Assembly (NCBI RefSeq): GCF_009738185.1
Contig: NZ_CP046509.1
Coordinates: 685,501 to 749,500, forward strand
Source of the DNA: Erwinia sorbitola
GTDB taxonomy: Bacteria > Pseudomonadota > Gammaproteobacteria > Enterobacterales > Enterobacteriaceae
DNA length: 64,000 nt
Direction of reading: 5' to 3'
The notes under the pieces were generated by a model. That model was not told the origin of the DNA. It made no database searches and saw only the letters and a list, made by a program, of their open reading frames with translations. The stretch's first letter is position 1. Each line of letters opens with the position of its first letter. Below, piece by piece: positions 51,602 through 60,975 of the stretch. The position numbers and the translations under genes are program-made.

Positions 51602-52426
51602 TTAACTCCGTGGTGCGCTGGCAGCCTTGCCTTGTTTTTCAAGAGCGGCTTTGCCGTCCTTCAGATACTGCATATTGCCTATTTCCGGCACGCTGTACTG
51701 ACCGTCGTGATAAACCACTTTTACTACGGCAGCATTCTCCAGCGGCTTATTTCTTGCCGGGTTATCGGTTAAACCAGCCATAATAGTCTGAATGGCCAGG
51801 CCGGAAGAGACAGCCAGCACCGTCTTATCCCCCTGAGCTTCCGCCTGATCGATCATCGTTTTTAATGCCTCAGAGGTGCGGGCTTTAACCTGCTGAAAAG
51901 TTTCCGCCTTGCCACAGCGGTCGGCTTTGGAAATCGCATCGATCTGTTTATCCGTGGTAAGCGCACCGGCTTTAATATGACGCCACAACTCAGCGCCATC
52001 TTTCAGGCCCAGTGACTTCGCGGCACCAGCTATCATCTCCGAGTTCGGATAGCCTTCAAAACAGCCAAAGTAGACTTCACGTAAGCCTTTCAGCTCACGC
52101 GGCTGGTAATTTTTTACTCCTTCCTGCTGCAAAATAACCCGCAGGGTTTCACGCTGGCGGCCGGCATCACTGGAGTAGAAACTATCGAATTTAATCTTCT
52201 TCAACCCTTCGCCAACGTCGCGCGCCATAGTGATACCCTGTTGTGTCAGCGGGCTGTCTACCCAGCCCTGCACCTGCTCTGTGGAGTTGAGCAGAGTCTG
52301 ACCATGGCGCACAAAGTAGACAGTAATGCTGTCATCCGCTGCCGGAACCGGCGCGGTATAAGCAGCAACGGTTGTGGTGGTTGCTGCGAGTAAGACCAGC
52401 CCGGCCATCATCCTTTTTTTCATCAT
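51602..52426 (-). CDS. Exported histidine phosphatase-family protein
   Basis: A 274-residue protein with a signal peptide (cleavage near residue 22, after VAAYTAP) and a histidine phosphatase domain: the catalytic RHG motif in YFVRHGQTLLNS (about 39-50), the second Arg in SSDAGRQRETL, and the later His/Ser position in LAVSSGLAIQTIM, where family members usually have SHG. The Ser-Ser-Gly in place of Ser-His-Gly suggests altered or lost activity. CAGGAG precedes ATG 52426. Substrate unknown; related exported proteins act on phosphate esters. Confidence 0.82.
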   Translation of the reverse strand: MMKKRMMAGLVLLAATTTTVAAYTAPVPAADDSITVYFVRHGQTLLNSTEQVQGWVDSPLTQQGITMARDVGEGLKKIKFDSFYSSDAGRQRETLRVILQQEGVKNYQPRELKGLREVYFGCFEGYPNSEMIAGAAKSLGLKDGAELWRHIKAGALTTDKQIDAISKADRCGKAETFQQVKARTSEALKTMIDQAEAQGDKTVLAVSSGLAIQTIMAGLTDNPARNKPLENAAVVKVVYHDGQYSVPEIGNMQYLKDGKAALEKQGKAASAPRS

Positions 52427-52698
52427 TAAAACTCCTGTATGACATTGAAAAAATCCTGTTTCGGAATAAAAAAAACCCACCCAGATATCCGTGGCTTATA
52501 GCGCGATTAATAGCGACTATTTAGCCCTGAATACCCGAGCAGGTTTTGCCTGGATAGATCCAGTAACAATCCTGACAATGTGAATAACACTGTTTAAAAA
52601 GCAGATATCTATAAACAGGATTATTTCTTATATAACTGTGATCCTCTTCACGCCCTTATTTTTATGCTTCACCTGACGCTATAAAAAGCATTTATACC

Positions 52699-54897
52699 TT
52701 AAAACGACATCGTGACTCCGGCGTAATAGGCGCGGCCCGGTTCGTTATAGGTGGATGCGCCGTCGTTCTCGCGATAAATCTGTTTATCAAACAGATTACT
52801 GACGCCACCCTTCAGGCTCAGATTCCTGGTGAGGGTGTAATTCAGGTTCAGCCCGACTACGGAATAGGCGCCAATTTCTTTGCTGGAAAGTCCGGTGTCT
52901 CCTTCAAGGCGGCTTTCAGTGAACTCACGCGGTTTCTGGCGACCGTACAGCGTCCAGTTCAGTTCGGTGGAGAACTTATCGGTGATCTGATAATCCAGCA
53001 TCGAGTTAATGGTGTATTTTGGAATGATCGACAGCGGGTTACCGGTTTCCTTGTTTTTTGACTCAATCATATAGGTGGCATTGGTGCGCCAGTCGAGCAC
53101 GTCCTCAACCAGTGGCAGCGTCAGACTGGCTTCCAGCCCTTCCACCACCGCTTTGCCGCCGTTCTCCCATTGCAGGATATTGTAGCCATTCGAAGCCGTA
53201 CCCAGCAATTCGGTGCCGGAAACGATTTTATTCTTGTAGTCGTTGCGGAACCAGGTCAGGCCCGCTGCGTATCCGTCGGCGGCAAACTCCAGCCCCAGCT
53301 CTTTGTTAACGCTGACTTCTGCATCCAGATTATCGTTACCAATCAGATAGCAGCTACCGGTGGCAACCGTGGTCGGGCAGCCGTTGCCACGGGTACTGAG
53401 CAGATAGCCTTCGCTGGACTGATAGAGGTTAGGCGCTTTAAACACCCGGGCAATACCCGCTTTCAGCTTGAATCCCTCACCCAGTTCCTGGGAGACGTTT
53501 AAGCTGGGGCTCCAGTTGGCACCAAATTCACTGTGGTGATCGAGGCGCAGCCCCGGGATCAGGAAAGTGCCTTCCCATGGCTGGATATTGTCTTCGAAAT
53601 AGACAGCTGCGGTGGTTGCGCTGTTTTCCGTATTACGATCCGACGGATTACCCGATATATCACCGATCGTCTCACCGCTGGCATCGGTTGCTGACATGGA
53701 GGCAGGATCGTCGAGTTTTTCATGATTCCACTCGGCACCAAGGGTGACGGTTTGTTCAATCCAGCGATCAAACGGCACGTTAACTTCTCCGCTGGCACGA
53801 TAGTTTTGCAGGCGGCTGGTGCTGTATTCGTCGCTGTTAATCATTCCTTCTACACGACCACCCGCTCCCTCTTTCAGGCGCGTGTTATTGGTTTTCTCGT
53901 AATTGAAGGCAAGTTTTGAGTCGCCCCAGTCCCAGAAGCCGTTATGGGTCATGCCGTAAGATTGACGATACAGACGATTAGTTTCGGAACCATACAGCGA
54001 ATCAACCAGCCCGCCCGGACTGATATTGCCGTTACTGTACTGCGTATCCCCTGCGTAGATATTGCCCTGGCGGCTGTAGCCATAGCTGAAATCCATAATC
54101 TGTGAGGGCGTGATTTTCCATGAAATCAGCGTATTAATATCTTTATTACGCACCCCTTCGCGGCCAGCGGCATACGAGCCATTCTGTGCCTGGTTGATAT
54201 CGGCGGCGTCAGCGTCTGTTTTGTTCAGGTTGCCATACAGGCGCATGGTCAGTGCATCGCCTGCCAGCGGGCCGCTCAGGCTGAAGTTGGTGCGCTTGGT
54301 GTCGCCTTCTTTACTGTCTTCCGGCTGGTTAGTAAACAGCGAAAGTGAGCCGTGCCACTCTTTGGTCGGACGTTTGGTATGGATGTTAATCACACCGCCA
54401 GCGGCACCGGATCCGTAACGTGCAGCGGCCGGGCCACGCAGAACCTCAATCCGTTCAACCATCTCCGCAGGTACCCAGTTGCTGTCACCACGGCTGTCAC
54501 GTTCACCTTTCCAGCTATAGCGTACTGAGTTACGTGAACTGACCGGCACGCCGTCAATCAGGATCAGCGTGTTTTCCGGACCCATACCGCGAATATCAAT
54601 CTGGCGGTTATTGCCCCGGCTGCCGTTGGCGCTGTTACCGGTCAGGTTGACCCCGGGCATTTTACGGATGATGTCGGACAAATCGTTAACTGGCGGATTC
54701 TTAGCGATATCCTCTGCGGTGATGACCGACACGCCTGGCTGTTGCTTCAGCTCCTGCTCTGCCGTTTTCTGAACCATCATTACGTTTTCATCTTCGCCGT
54801 CGGCGTTAATGTCGCCAGCGGCAACTGCCGTACCGGCGATAGTCGCCGTCAATAACAGCGCCAGAGGGTGTAGTCGAAAGTGTCCGTACCTGTTCAT
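52699..54897 (-). CDS. FepA-like catecholate siderophore receptor
   Basis: A 732-residue TonB-dependent receptor of the FepA/IroN/PfeA type. Signal peptide of about 26 residues (...GTAVAAGD), plug with DIIRKMPGVNLTGNSANGSRGNNRQIDIRGMGPENTLILIDGVPV and ERIEVLRGPAAARYGSGAAGGVINI, and a barrel ending in YYAGVTMSF. The RYSWKGERDSRGDSNWVP segment is characteristic of ferric enterobactin-type receptors. A Fur box lies 43 bp upstream. Divergent from a catecholate-type ABC importer that is its likely partner. The 272 bp behind it (52427-52698) contain nothing recognised. Confidence 0.9.
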   Translation of the reverse strand: MNRYGHFRLHPLALLLTATIAGTAVAAGDINADGEDENVMMVQKTAEQELKQQPGVSVITAEDIAKNPPVNDLSDIIRKMPGVNLTGNSANGSRGNNRQIDIRGMGPENTLILIDGVPVSSRNSVRYSWKGERDSRGDSNWVPAEMVERIEVLRGPAAARYGSGAAGGVINIHTKRPTKEWHGSLSLFTNQPEDSKEGDTKRTNFSLSGPLAGDALTMRLYGNLNKTDADAADINQAQNGSYAAGREGVRNKDINTLISWKITPSQIMDFSYGYSRQGNIYAGDTQYSNGNISPGGLVDSLYGSETNRLYRQSYGMTHNGFWDWGDSKLAFNYEKTNNTRLKEGAGGRVEGMINSDEYSTSRLQNYRASGEVNVPFDRWIEQTVTLGAEWNHEKLDDPASMSATDASGETIGDISGNPSDRNTENSATTAAVYFEDNIQPWEGTFLIPGLRLDHHSEFGANWSPSLNVSQELGEGFKLKAGIARVFKAPNLYQSSEGYLLSTRGNGCPTTVATGSCYLIGNDNLDAEVSVNKELGLEFAADGYAAGLTWFRNDYKNKIVSGTELLGTASNGYNILQWENGGKAVVEGLEASLTLPLVEDVLDWRTNATYMIESKNKETGNPLSIIPKYTINSMLDYQITDKFSTELNWTLYGRQKPREFTESRLEGDTGLSSKEIGAYSVVGLNLNYTLTRNLSLKGGVSNLFDKQIYRENDGASTYNEPGRAYYAGVTMSF

Positions 54898-54939
54898 CGC
54901 ATCATCTCATTCTGTATGGTGTTGTAAGAGAATGTGCAT

Positions 54940-54958
54940 GATAACGATAATTGTTCTC
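54940..54958. promoter_or_regulatory. Fur box of the FepA-like receptor
   Basis: GATAACGATAATTGTTCTC matches the Fur consensus at 15 of 19 positions by hand, the best in the window, 43 bp before the receptor start. Confidence 0.75.
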
Positions 54959-55190
54959 GTTTCTATGGTGATTAATACGAATCCATAAAATCTCCACAAT
55001 TGGCCACTTTTGTCAATAAAAGTAAACGATCGGATTTTATTTCATCTATAACAGCAGGTTATGGCGTTCATCATTTCTTCACAATCTACATAATTGCCGC
55101 AAGTTATGAATTTTGGCTTTTTTTTGAGCGCAGAATGACATGTTGTGGCTACCCATTGGCAGACGTAGTCGTTATTATCCGGCAACAAAA

Positions 55191-55209
55191 TCTAACGCGA
55201 ATCATTCTC
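55191..55209. promoter_or_regulatory. Fur box of the catecholate ABC importer
   Basis: TCTAACGCGAATCATTCTC matches the Fur consensus at 13 of 19 positions, with the core GAATCATTCTC, 35 bp before the binding-protein start. Confidence 0.6.
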
Positions 55210-55243
55210 ATTTTTAATACTTATCTGATTCTCAGGAGAGAAA

Positions 55244-56185
55244 ATGCGCTTCCCTCAGGCTTTGGTTTCAACGCTTTTTTCCATCATGCTGCTCTCTGCC
55301 CCCGTGGCTCTGGCAGCAGACGCCGCAACGCTTGAGATCGTTCACGCGCAGGGCACCACTGCCGTGCCGAAAAACCCACAGCGAGTGGTGATCCTCAGCC
55401 CGGCAACGCTGGATATTGCCGATGCCCTGGGCGTCAAGGTAATCGGAGTACCGCAGACGAGCGCGCATTACCCGGCGCATCTGGCGAAGTACAACGACTC
55501 CGCGTATTTCAATGCGGGCACGCTGTTTGAACCTGATTATGAAGCCCTGAGCAATGCGAAACCTGACCTGATTCTCGCCGGTGCCCGCGCTATCGAGGCC
55601 TATGGCAAGCTGAGTGAAATTGCTCCAACAATTTCTCTCGACCTTGATCCAAAGCACTTCGTGCAGAGCCTGACTGAACGCACCGAACAGCTTGGCACTA
55701 TCTTCGATAAGCAGGATAAGGCCCGCGAAGTCATCGCCGCGTTTAATACACAGATTGCCGATCTGCGTAAAGAATCGACCCACGCCGGAAGCGCCATGAT
55801 GCTGATGATTAACGGCGGTAAAATTAGCGCCCACTCACCTGGCTCCCGCTTCGGTTTTATCTATGATGTTTTGGGCTTTAAACCGGCTACCAGCTTCCCG
55901 CAAACAGGCAAGCACGGTAATGCGGTCTCTCCTGAGTTCATTATGGAAGCCAATCCGGACTGGCTGTTTGTACTGGATCGCGATAGCGCCATTGGCCGCA
56001 AAGAGGGGGCTTCTGCACAGCAGGTGCTGGACAACCCGCTGGTGCGTAAAACCAATGCCTGGAAAAAACAGCAGGTGGTATATCTCGATTCCGGTTCGCT
56101 TTACATTGCCGGTGGTATTCAGAGCTACAGTAATCTGATGACCCAGGTGAAGCAGGTGCTGGATAAAGCGAAAACTCAGCCGTAA
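55244..56185 (+). CDS. Periplasmic catecholate siderophore-binding protein (VctP/CeuE/FatB type)
   Basis: A 313-residue binding protein with signal peptide (MRFPQALVSTLFSIMLLSAPVALAADA, cleavage near 24). The first lobe carries VPKNPQRVVILSPATLDIADALGV and YEALSNAKPDLILAGARA; the second has MLMINGGKISAHSPGSRFGFIYDVLGF, a segment typical of CeuE/VctP/YclQ proteins that bind tetradentate catecholates. CAGGAG precedes ATG 55244. First gene of a four-gene importer; the next gene starts directly after its stop. Confidence 0.9.
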   Translation: MRFPQALVSTLFSIMLLSAPVALAADAATLEIVHAQGTTAVPKNPQRVVILSPATLDIADALGVKVIGVPQTSAHYPAHLAKYNDSAYFNAGTLFEPDYEALSNAKPDLILAGARAIEAYGKLSEIAPTISLDLDPKHFVQSLTERTEQLGTIFDKQDKAREVIAAFNTQIADLRKESTHAGSAMMLMINGGKISAHSPGSRFGFIYDVLGFKPATSFPQTGKHGNAVSPEFIMEANPDWLFVLDRDSAIGRKEGASAQQVLDNPLVRKTNAWKKQQVVYLDSGSLYIAGGIQSYSNLMTQVKQVLDKAKTQP

Positions 56186-57145
56186 ATGAAATCCTTTGCC
56201 TTTATTACAGGCCTGGCACTATTGCTGGGCCTGATTGTTTGCAGCCTGTTTGTCGGCGTCAGCCGCGTTACGCTGGTCAGCCTGTGGTCAGATCCGGAAA
56301 TGCGGGAGATTCTGATGCTGAGTCGCTTTCCGCGCACCGCAGCTCTGCTACTGGCAGGCAGCGCAATGAGCGTGGCGGGGCTGATTATGCAGATGCTGAC
56401 GCAAAACCGTTTTGTTGAGCCTTCCGTGGTGGGTACCACGCAGTCTGCCAGCCTCGGACTGCTGCTGGTGATGATCGTCAGCCCTGCCGCACCAATCATG
56501 CTAAAAATGGGAGTCGCCACGCTGTTTGCGCTGGGCGGAACCGCGCTGTTTATGCTGCTGATTCAGCGTATTCGTATGAAATCCTCCCTGATGGTTCCGC
56601 TGGCCGGAATTATGCTGGGAGCGGTTTTCAGCTCGGTGACCACTTTCCTTGCCATGAAATTTGACCTGCTCCAGTCGCTGGGGGGCTGGGAGTCCGGCGA
56701 CTTCTCCAGCGTGATGCAGGGGCGTTACGAACTGTTGTGGCTGGTGGGCGCGATGACGCTGCTGGCCGCTGTGATTGCCGACCGCTTTACCGTGGCGGGC
56801 ATGGGACGCGACTTTTCGGTTAATGTCGGGCTGCACTACGGACGCGTGATGCTGATAGGGATGGCAATTATTGCGATGATCAGCGGCGTGGTGATTGTGG
56901 TGGTGGGCGTGCTGCCGTTCCTCGGGTTAATCGTACCCAATATTGTCAGCCTGGCCCTGGGGGATAATCTGCGCCGAACCGTACCCTGGGTGGCGTTAAT
57001 TGGCGCGATACTGGTAATCGGCTGCGATGTTATTGGCCGTCTGATTATTCACCCGTTTGAAATTCCGGTCAGTGCGCTGCTTGGCGTGCTGGGCGCGATC
57101 GTCTTCCTGGTACTGATTGTGAGGTCGAAACGCCATGCGCACTGA
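56186..57145 (+). CDS. Catecholate ABC importer permease 1 (VctD/CeuB/FatD type)
   Basis: A 319-residue FecCD-family permease. LMLSRFPRTAALLLAGSAMSVAGLIMQMLTQNRFVEPSVVGTTQSASLGLLL and VVVVGVLPFLGLIVPNIVSLALGDN are the family segments. It forms the channel with the next gene product. It starts on the base after the binding-protein stop and overlaps the next gene by 11 nt. Confidence 0.92.
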   Translation: MKSFAFITGLALLLGLIVCSLFVGVSRVTLVSLWSDPEMREILMLSRFPRTAALLLAGSAMSVAGLIMQMLTQNRFVEPSVVGTTQSASLGLLLVMIVSPAAPIMLKMGVATLFALGGTALFMLLIQRIRMKSSLMVPLAGIMLGAVFSSVTTFLAMKFDLLQSLGGWESGDFSSVMQGRYELLWLVGAMTLLAAVIADRFTVAGMGRDFSVNVGLHYGRVMLIGMAIIAMISGVVIVVVGVLPFLGLIVPNIVSLALGDNLRRTVPWVALIGAILVIGCDVIGRLIIHPFEIPVSALLGVLGAIVFLVLIVRSKRHAH

Positions 57146-58106
57146 CGCCTCTGTCTCTCTGTCCCCGGGAAAGCGCCTGCTGTTGCTGGCTGCGCTACTG
57201 GTGGGGCTGATGGGGATATTTATGACCATCGGCCTGAACGGCAATACCGCTTATATCCTGCGGCATCGCGGGCAGATCCTCGCCACCATGGTACTGGTAG
57301 GGTTTGCTTCCGGCATCAGCACGCTGCTGTTTCAGACCCTGACGCGCAACCGAATTCTGACCCCCTCGGTAATGGGGCTGGAGTCACTGTTTGTGCTGAT
57401 GCAGACGCTGCTGATTTTCGCGCTGGATGTTGGCGGGCTGAGTATTTTTGGCAGCGTGGGGCGTTTTCTTGCGGAAAGTGCGCTGCTGGTGATGTTTGCC
57501 ACGCTGCTCTACCGCTGGCTGCTGGGCGGTGCCGGGTTGGATCTGCACCGGGTGCTATTGATTGGGCTGGTGTGCGGTACGCTGTTCCGCAGTATCTCCG
57601 GACTGATGCAGCGCCTGATGGAGCCAGGTGAGTTTGCCGTGCTGCAAAGTCGAATTTTCGCCACCTTTACCCGCGCCGACGCAGATGTGCTGCTTATTTC
57701 AGCGCTGGTGATTATGCTGGTGGCGCTGGTGGTCTGGCGGCTGCGCCACCGACTGGACGTGATGGCGCTGGGGCCGGATCGAGCTATCGCGCTCGGCATT
57801 CACTGGCAGCGTCATGTTACTGGTTTACTGCTGCTGATCTCGCTGCTGGTGGCGGTATCGACCGCGCTGGTGGGGCCGATGATGTTCCTCGGGCTGCTGA
57901 TTGTTAACCTCGCCTATCCGCTGATGGGATCCTGGCGTCACGCCCATCTGCTGCCCGGCTGTGTGCTGATCGGCATTATTACGCTGGTCGGCGGCCAGCT
58001 GATTCTGGAACGACTGCTGGATATGGCCGGAACGCTTTCGGTGGTGATTGAGTTTAGCGGCGGCATTTTGTTCATCTATTTACTGCTGAGGAAGGGCGCG
58101 AAGTGA
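57135..58106 (+). CDS. Catecholate ABC importer permease 2 (VctG/CeuC/FatC type)
   Basis: A 323-residue FecCD-family permease. GFASGISTLLFQTLTRNRILTPSVMGLESLFVLMQTLLIF is the CeuC-type variant of the family motif, and LVGPMMFLGLLIVNLAYPL is the coupling segment. It pairs with permease 1. It overlaps the ATPase gene by 4 nt. Confidence 0.92.
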   Translation: MRTDASVSLSPGKRLLLLAALLVGLMGIFMTIGLNGNTAYILRHRGQILATMVLVGFASGISTLLFQTLTRNRILTPSVMGLESLFVLMQTLLIFALDVGGLSIFGSVGRFLAESALLVMFATLLYRWLLGGAGLDLHRVLLIGLVCGTLFRSISGLMQRLMEPGEFAVLQSRIFATFTRADADVLLISALVIMLVALVVWRLRHRLDVMALGPDRAIALGIHWQRHVTGLLLLISLLVAVSTALVGPMMFLGLLIVNLAYPLMGSWRHAHLLPGCVLIGIITLVGGQLILERLLDMAGTLSVVIEFSGGILFIYLLLRKGAK

Positions 58107-58861
58107 TCGAAATTAAGCACGTCAGCAAACAGTATGGTAATCAGCCGGTATTGCAGGATATCTGCGAAACGCTGCCGTCATCAGGCATTACTTCAATTAT
58201 CGGGCCAAACGGAGCAGGAAAATCGACGCTGCTGTCGGTGATCAGCCGCCTGCTCAATGCAGACAGCGGCGAGGTTAAAGTGGATGCGCTCGACGTCAGC
58301 GACGCCAACAGTGAAAAACTGGCAACGGTACTCTCGGTGCTGCGCCAGGAAAACCACTTTACCAGCCGCCTGACGGTGTGGGATCTGGTGAGCTTTGGCC
58401 GCTATCCTTACAGCAAAGGGCGGATCAACGATCGCGACCGCCAGCATATTGAGCAGTCACTGGCATTTCTTGAGCTGTCCGCGCTGCGTAATCGCTATCT
58501 GGACGAGCTGTCGGGAGGCCAGCGGCAGCGTGCATTTGTAGCGATGGTGCTGTGCCAGGATACGCAGTATGTACTGCTGGACGAACCGCTAAATAACCTT
58601 GATATGAAACATAGCGTGGCGATGATGAAGCAGCTGAGACGCGCCGCCGATCAGTTAGAAAAGTCGATTGTCCTGGTGATCCACGACATCAATTTTGCCT
58701 CGGCGTACTCCGACTATATTCTGGCGATGAAGGACGGCAAGGTCGTATTTCGCGGGACGCCGGAGCAGGTAATGGTGCCCCAGGTGATTGAGCAGATTTT
58801 CGATCTGCCCGTGACCGTGGAGCAGGTCAACGGTCAGCGCATTGCGATGTACTACCGGTAG
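58103..58861 (+). CDS. Catecholate ABC importer ATP-binding protein (VctC/CeuD type)
   Basis: A 252-residue ATPase: Walker A GPNGAGKST at 34-42, signature LSGGQRQRAFVAM, Walker B YVLLDEPLNNLD and the switch His in VLVIHDINFA. The start is GTG 58103 in a GTGA overlap with permease 2. Ends the importer operon; convergent with yddG after 72 bp, with no clear terminator between. Confidence 0.93.
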   Translation: MIEIKHVSKQYGNQPVLQDICETLPSSGITSIIGPNGAGKSTLLSVISRLLNADSGEVKVDALDVSDANSEKLATVLSVLRQENHFTSRLTVWDLVSFGRYPYSKGRINDRDRQHIEQSLAFLELSALRNRYLDELSGGQRQRAFVAMVLCQDTQYVLLDEPLNNLDMKHSVAMMKQLRRAADQLEKSIVLVIHDINFASAYSDYILAMKDGKVVFRGTPEQVMVPQVIEQIFDLPVTVEQVNGQRIAMYYR

Positions 58862-58933
58862 CCGACCCAAACTCCACTCCTGCACTTTTCACCACGCTCT
58901 CTTACAGCGGCGAAGTCTCAGTTGCCCGGGATC

Positions 58934-59830
58934 TTAAGCCGCATTTGGTCTCTGACCGCGCGTTGACCACCAGCACAGCAGCGCTCCCAGGCTGACCATG
59001 GCGGCCCCTTGCCAGAAGCCGATCGACAGGCTGGCGCGCAGGATACAGGCCGCCAGCAGGGCGGAAATCACCGGAATAAAGTAGGAGGCGGTTGCCAGTA
59101 TGGTGACGTTGCCATGCAGGATCCCGGTATTCCATGCGGCATAGCCAAAGCCCATCGCCATGGCTGCCAGCCCCAGACTTACCAGCACCCGCAGGTTAAT
59201 TATCATTTCCGGCTGCGGAGTTGAGAAATACTTTACCCACAGCGCCAGAGCAGTCAGCATAAAAAACAGCGTAATACCGTTACTTCCCCGGGCGATTTGC
59301 CGGGTAACCACGCAGTAGATCGCCCAGATAATTGCCCCGCCAAAGGCCAGACCGTAGCTGAGTGGATTAGAGGCGAGGTTATTGCTGATTTCGGCGTAAG
59401 AGAGCTGATGATCGCCCGCCAGAACCTGGCAAATTCCGGCCACCGAAAGCACCAGCCCGGGAACAATCAGCAGGCTGCATCGCTGCCGTGTTACCAGCGC
59501 TGATAAAATAATGGTCATACTGGGCCAGAGATAGTTCACCATACCAACTTCAATGGCCTGTGTAGCGCTGCGGGCGTAGCCCAGCGACAGCGACAGGCAG
59601 ACTTCGTAGCTGACAAACAGCAGGCTGCCAAACAGCAGATAGGCGCGGGGAAATCGTTTAACCTGTGGAAAACCTACCGTTACCAATAACAGCAGTGAAC
59701 TGAGGGTGTAGATCATCGCTGCGCCACCCACCGCACCAAGCCCTTCGCTGACGCCGCGTATCAGCCCGACAATCGTGCTCCACAGCAGAATAGCGATAAG
59801 TCCGATCAGCGTAGCTTTTTTTTGAGTCAT
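58934..59830 (-). CDS. yddG: Aromatic amino acid exporter, EamA/DMT family
   Basis: A 298-residue protein with ten membrane helices in two EamA repeats. It follows E. coli YddG: ATLIGLIAILLWSTIVGLIRGVSEGLGAVGGAAMIYTLSSLLLL, QAIEVGMVNYLWPSMTIIL and YAAWNTGILHGNVTILATASYF. YddG exports aromatic amino acids and related compounds. Separated from mdtI by 122 bp, which hold nothing recognised. Confidence 0.9.
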   Translation of the reverse strand: MTQKKATLIGLIAILLWSTIVGLIRGVSEGLGAVGGAAMIYTLSSLLLLVTVGFPQVKRFPRAYLLFGSLLFVSYEVCLSLSLGYARSATQAIEVGMVNYLWPSMTIILSALVTRQRCSLLIVPGLVLSVAGICQVLAGDHQLSYAEISNNLASNPLSYGLAFGGAIIWAIYCVVTRQIARGSNGITLFFMLTALALWVKYFSTPQPEMIINLRVLVSLGLAAMAMGFGYAAWNTGILHGNVTILATASYFIPVISALLAACILRASLSIGFWQGAAMVSLGALLCWWSTRGQRPNAA

Positions 59831-59952
59831 GGTGCGATCCCTGCATTGGTGATATTACTGCTTCAGACTTTACAGGGTAGATGGCTGTTTCGCATTGAAT
59901 AAATCGCTTTCAGGCCGGCACGGAGAGTCGCTGTTCGCCACGGCACCCGGGG

Positions 59953-60282
59953 TCAGGCAAGTTTAATCAGCACCATGCCAACCAGCAGCAGAACCACGCC
60001 GATCCACCCTTTGTAGTTAAGGCGCTGCCCGAACAGTATCCAGCCCGCTGCGATAGTGGCGACAAGGCCAAACCCGCCCCACAAGGCATAGGCGACAGAC
60101 AGTTCAATGCCCTTTACCGCCTGGGACAGGGCACTAAAGGCGGCCAGTACCGCCAGTAATGACAGGATGCCGTAGGTTTTACGTTTAAACCCATTGGAAA
60201 GTTTAAGAAATATATTGGCAACAATTTCCAGCACGGTAGCTGCGCACAGCCAGACTGCATGTATCCATTCAAACTCTGGCAT
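59953..60282 (-). CDS. mdtI: Spermidine export protein, SMR subunit MdtI
   Basis: A 109-residue small-multidrug-resistance protein with four membrane helices. It matches E. coli MdtI nearly throughout (FEWIHAVWLCAATVLEIVANIFLKLSNGF, AAFSALSQAVKGIELSVAYALWGGFG), with the essential Glu in VLEIVAN. With MdtJ it exports spermidine. ATG 60282 has AGGGGG upstream and lies inside the end of mdtJ (14-nt overlap). Confidence 0.93.
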   Translation of the reverse strand: MPEFEWIHAVWLCAATVLEIVANIFLKLSNGFKRKTYGILSLLAVLAAFSALSQAVKGIELSVAYALWGGFGLVATIAAGWILFGQRLNYKGWIGVVLLLVGMVLIKLA

Positions 60283-60619
60283 GCTGCCCCCTGCTCTTGC
60301 TCTGGGTGCCACATTTAATTAGAGCAATGCCGACTACCAGCGTCACCAGCCCCACCATTTTAAATACCGAGACTGACTCATCGAATAACAGCACGCTGAA
60401 CAGCGTAATAAATAAAATACCGACGCCTTCCCACATCGCATAAGCGACGCCAAGCGCAATTTTTTTAATAGAAATAGAGAGGGAAATATAAGAGAGGGCG
60501 ATCATCACCAGCATCAGGAAATATCCCAGCTGATTATCGTTAACGTTTGACCATTTCATAAAAAGCGTGCCGGTGATTTCAAAAGCAATCGCCAGTGCCA
60601 GTAACATCCAGTAAAACAT
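60269..60619 (-). CDS. mdtJ: Spermidine export protein, SMR subunit MdtJ
   Basis: A 116-residue SMR protein with four helices and E. coli MdtJ segments (FYWMLLALAIAFEITGTLFMKWS, KKIALGVAYAMWEGVGILFITLFSVLLFDESVS). The membrane Glu lies in AFEITGT. Works only with MdtI as a heteromer. ATG 60619 with GGAAGA upstream; the frame to 60649 adds ten residues. Confidence 0.93.
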   Translation of the reverse strand: MFYWMLLALAIAFEITGTLFMKWSNVNDNQLGYFLMLVMIALSYISLSISIKKIALGVAYAMWEGVGILFITLFSVLLFDESVSVFKMVGLVTLVVGIALIKCGTQSKSRGQHARV

Positions 60620-60975
60620 GATTTTTCTTCCACACAATAACGTCATCACGCGCCAGTCCGAAAAGAGGACAGGCTGCCAGAAAAAAACAGGAATTTAATC
60701 TGAGGAAGCGGGACTAAAGCGCGTTACGCCAGTGTTGTTCACCGGAAAAGGAATAAGCAGAAGAAAAGAGAGAAGAGCGGTTTTGCCAGAACTTGCACAT
60801 ATTGTCCATAATATTTACAACTTATCCGCGCTGTTGCTTCTCATCGGTTGCGGAAAGAAAATTGTCCTCGGTAGTTAAACACGCCTATCTTTTACCCGAT
60901 AATTGATAATTATGCAGGCATATTTGCACTTCTTTACTCTGGTTTTTTAGCTAAAAAGTAGCGGATTCCACTGCT
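60620..60975. other. Intergenic region upstream of mdtJ
   Basis: 356 bp with no convincing gene. It is AT-rich in 60780-60960 and holds the mdtJI promoter; the LacI gene ends into it from the same strand. A direct repeat of GATAATT occurs at about 60898-60912. No terminator is clear. Confidence 0.4.

Larger units (their letters stand above)
54898..55243. other. Divergent control region of the catecholate uptake genes
   Basis: 346 bp between receptor and binding-protein starts. It contains Fur-like boxes near each end (54940-54958 and 55191-55209), so both transcripts are probably repressed by iron-loaded Fur. The reading frame spanning it is not coding. Confidence 0.6.

Noticed and set aside
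55000..55335. 111-residue frame across the receptor/importer control region
   Set aside because: Crosses both the Fur box and the start of the binding-protein gene in another frame.
58862..58933. Terminator between the catecholate importer and yddG
   Set aside because: No arm pair longer than four bases with a T-run on either strand.
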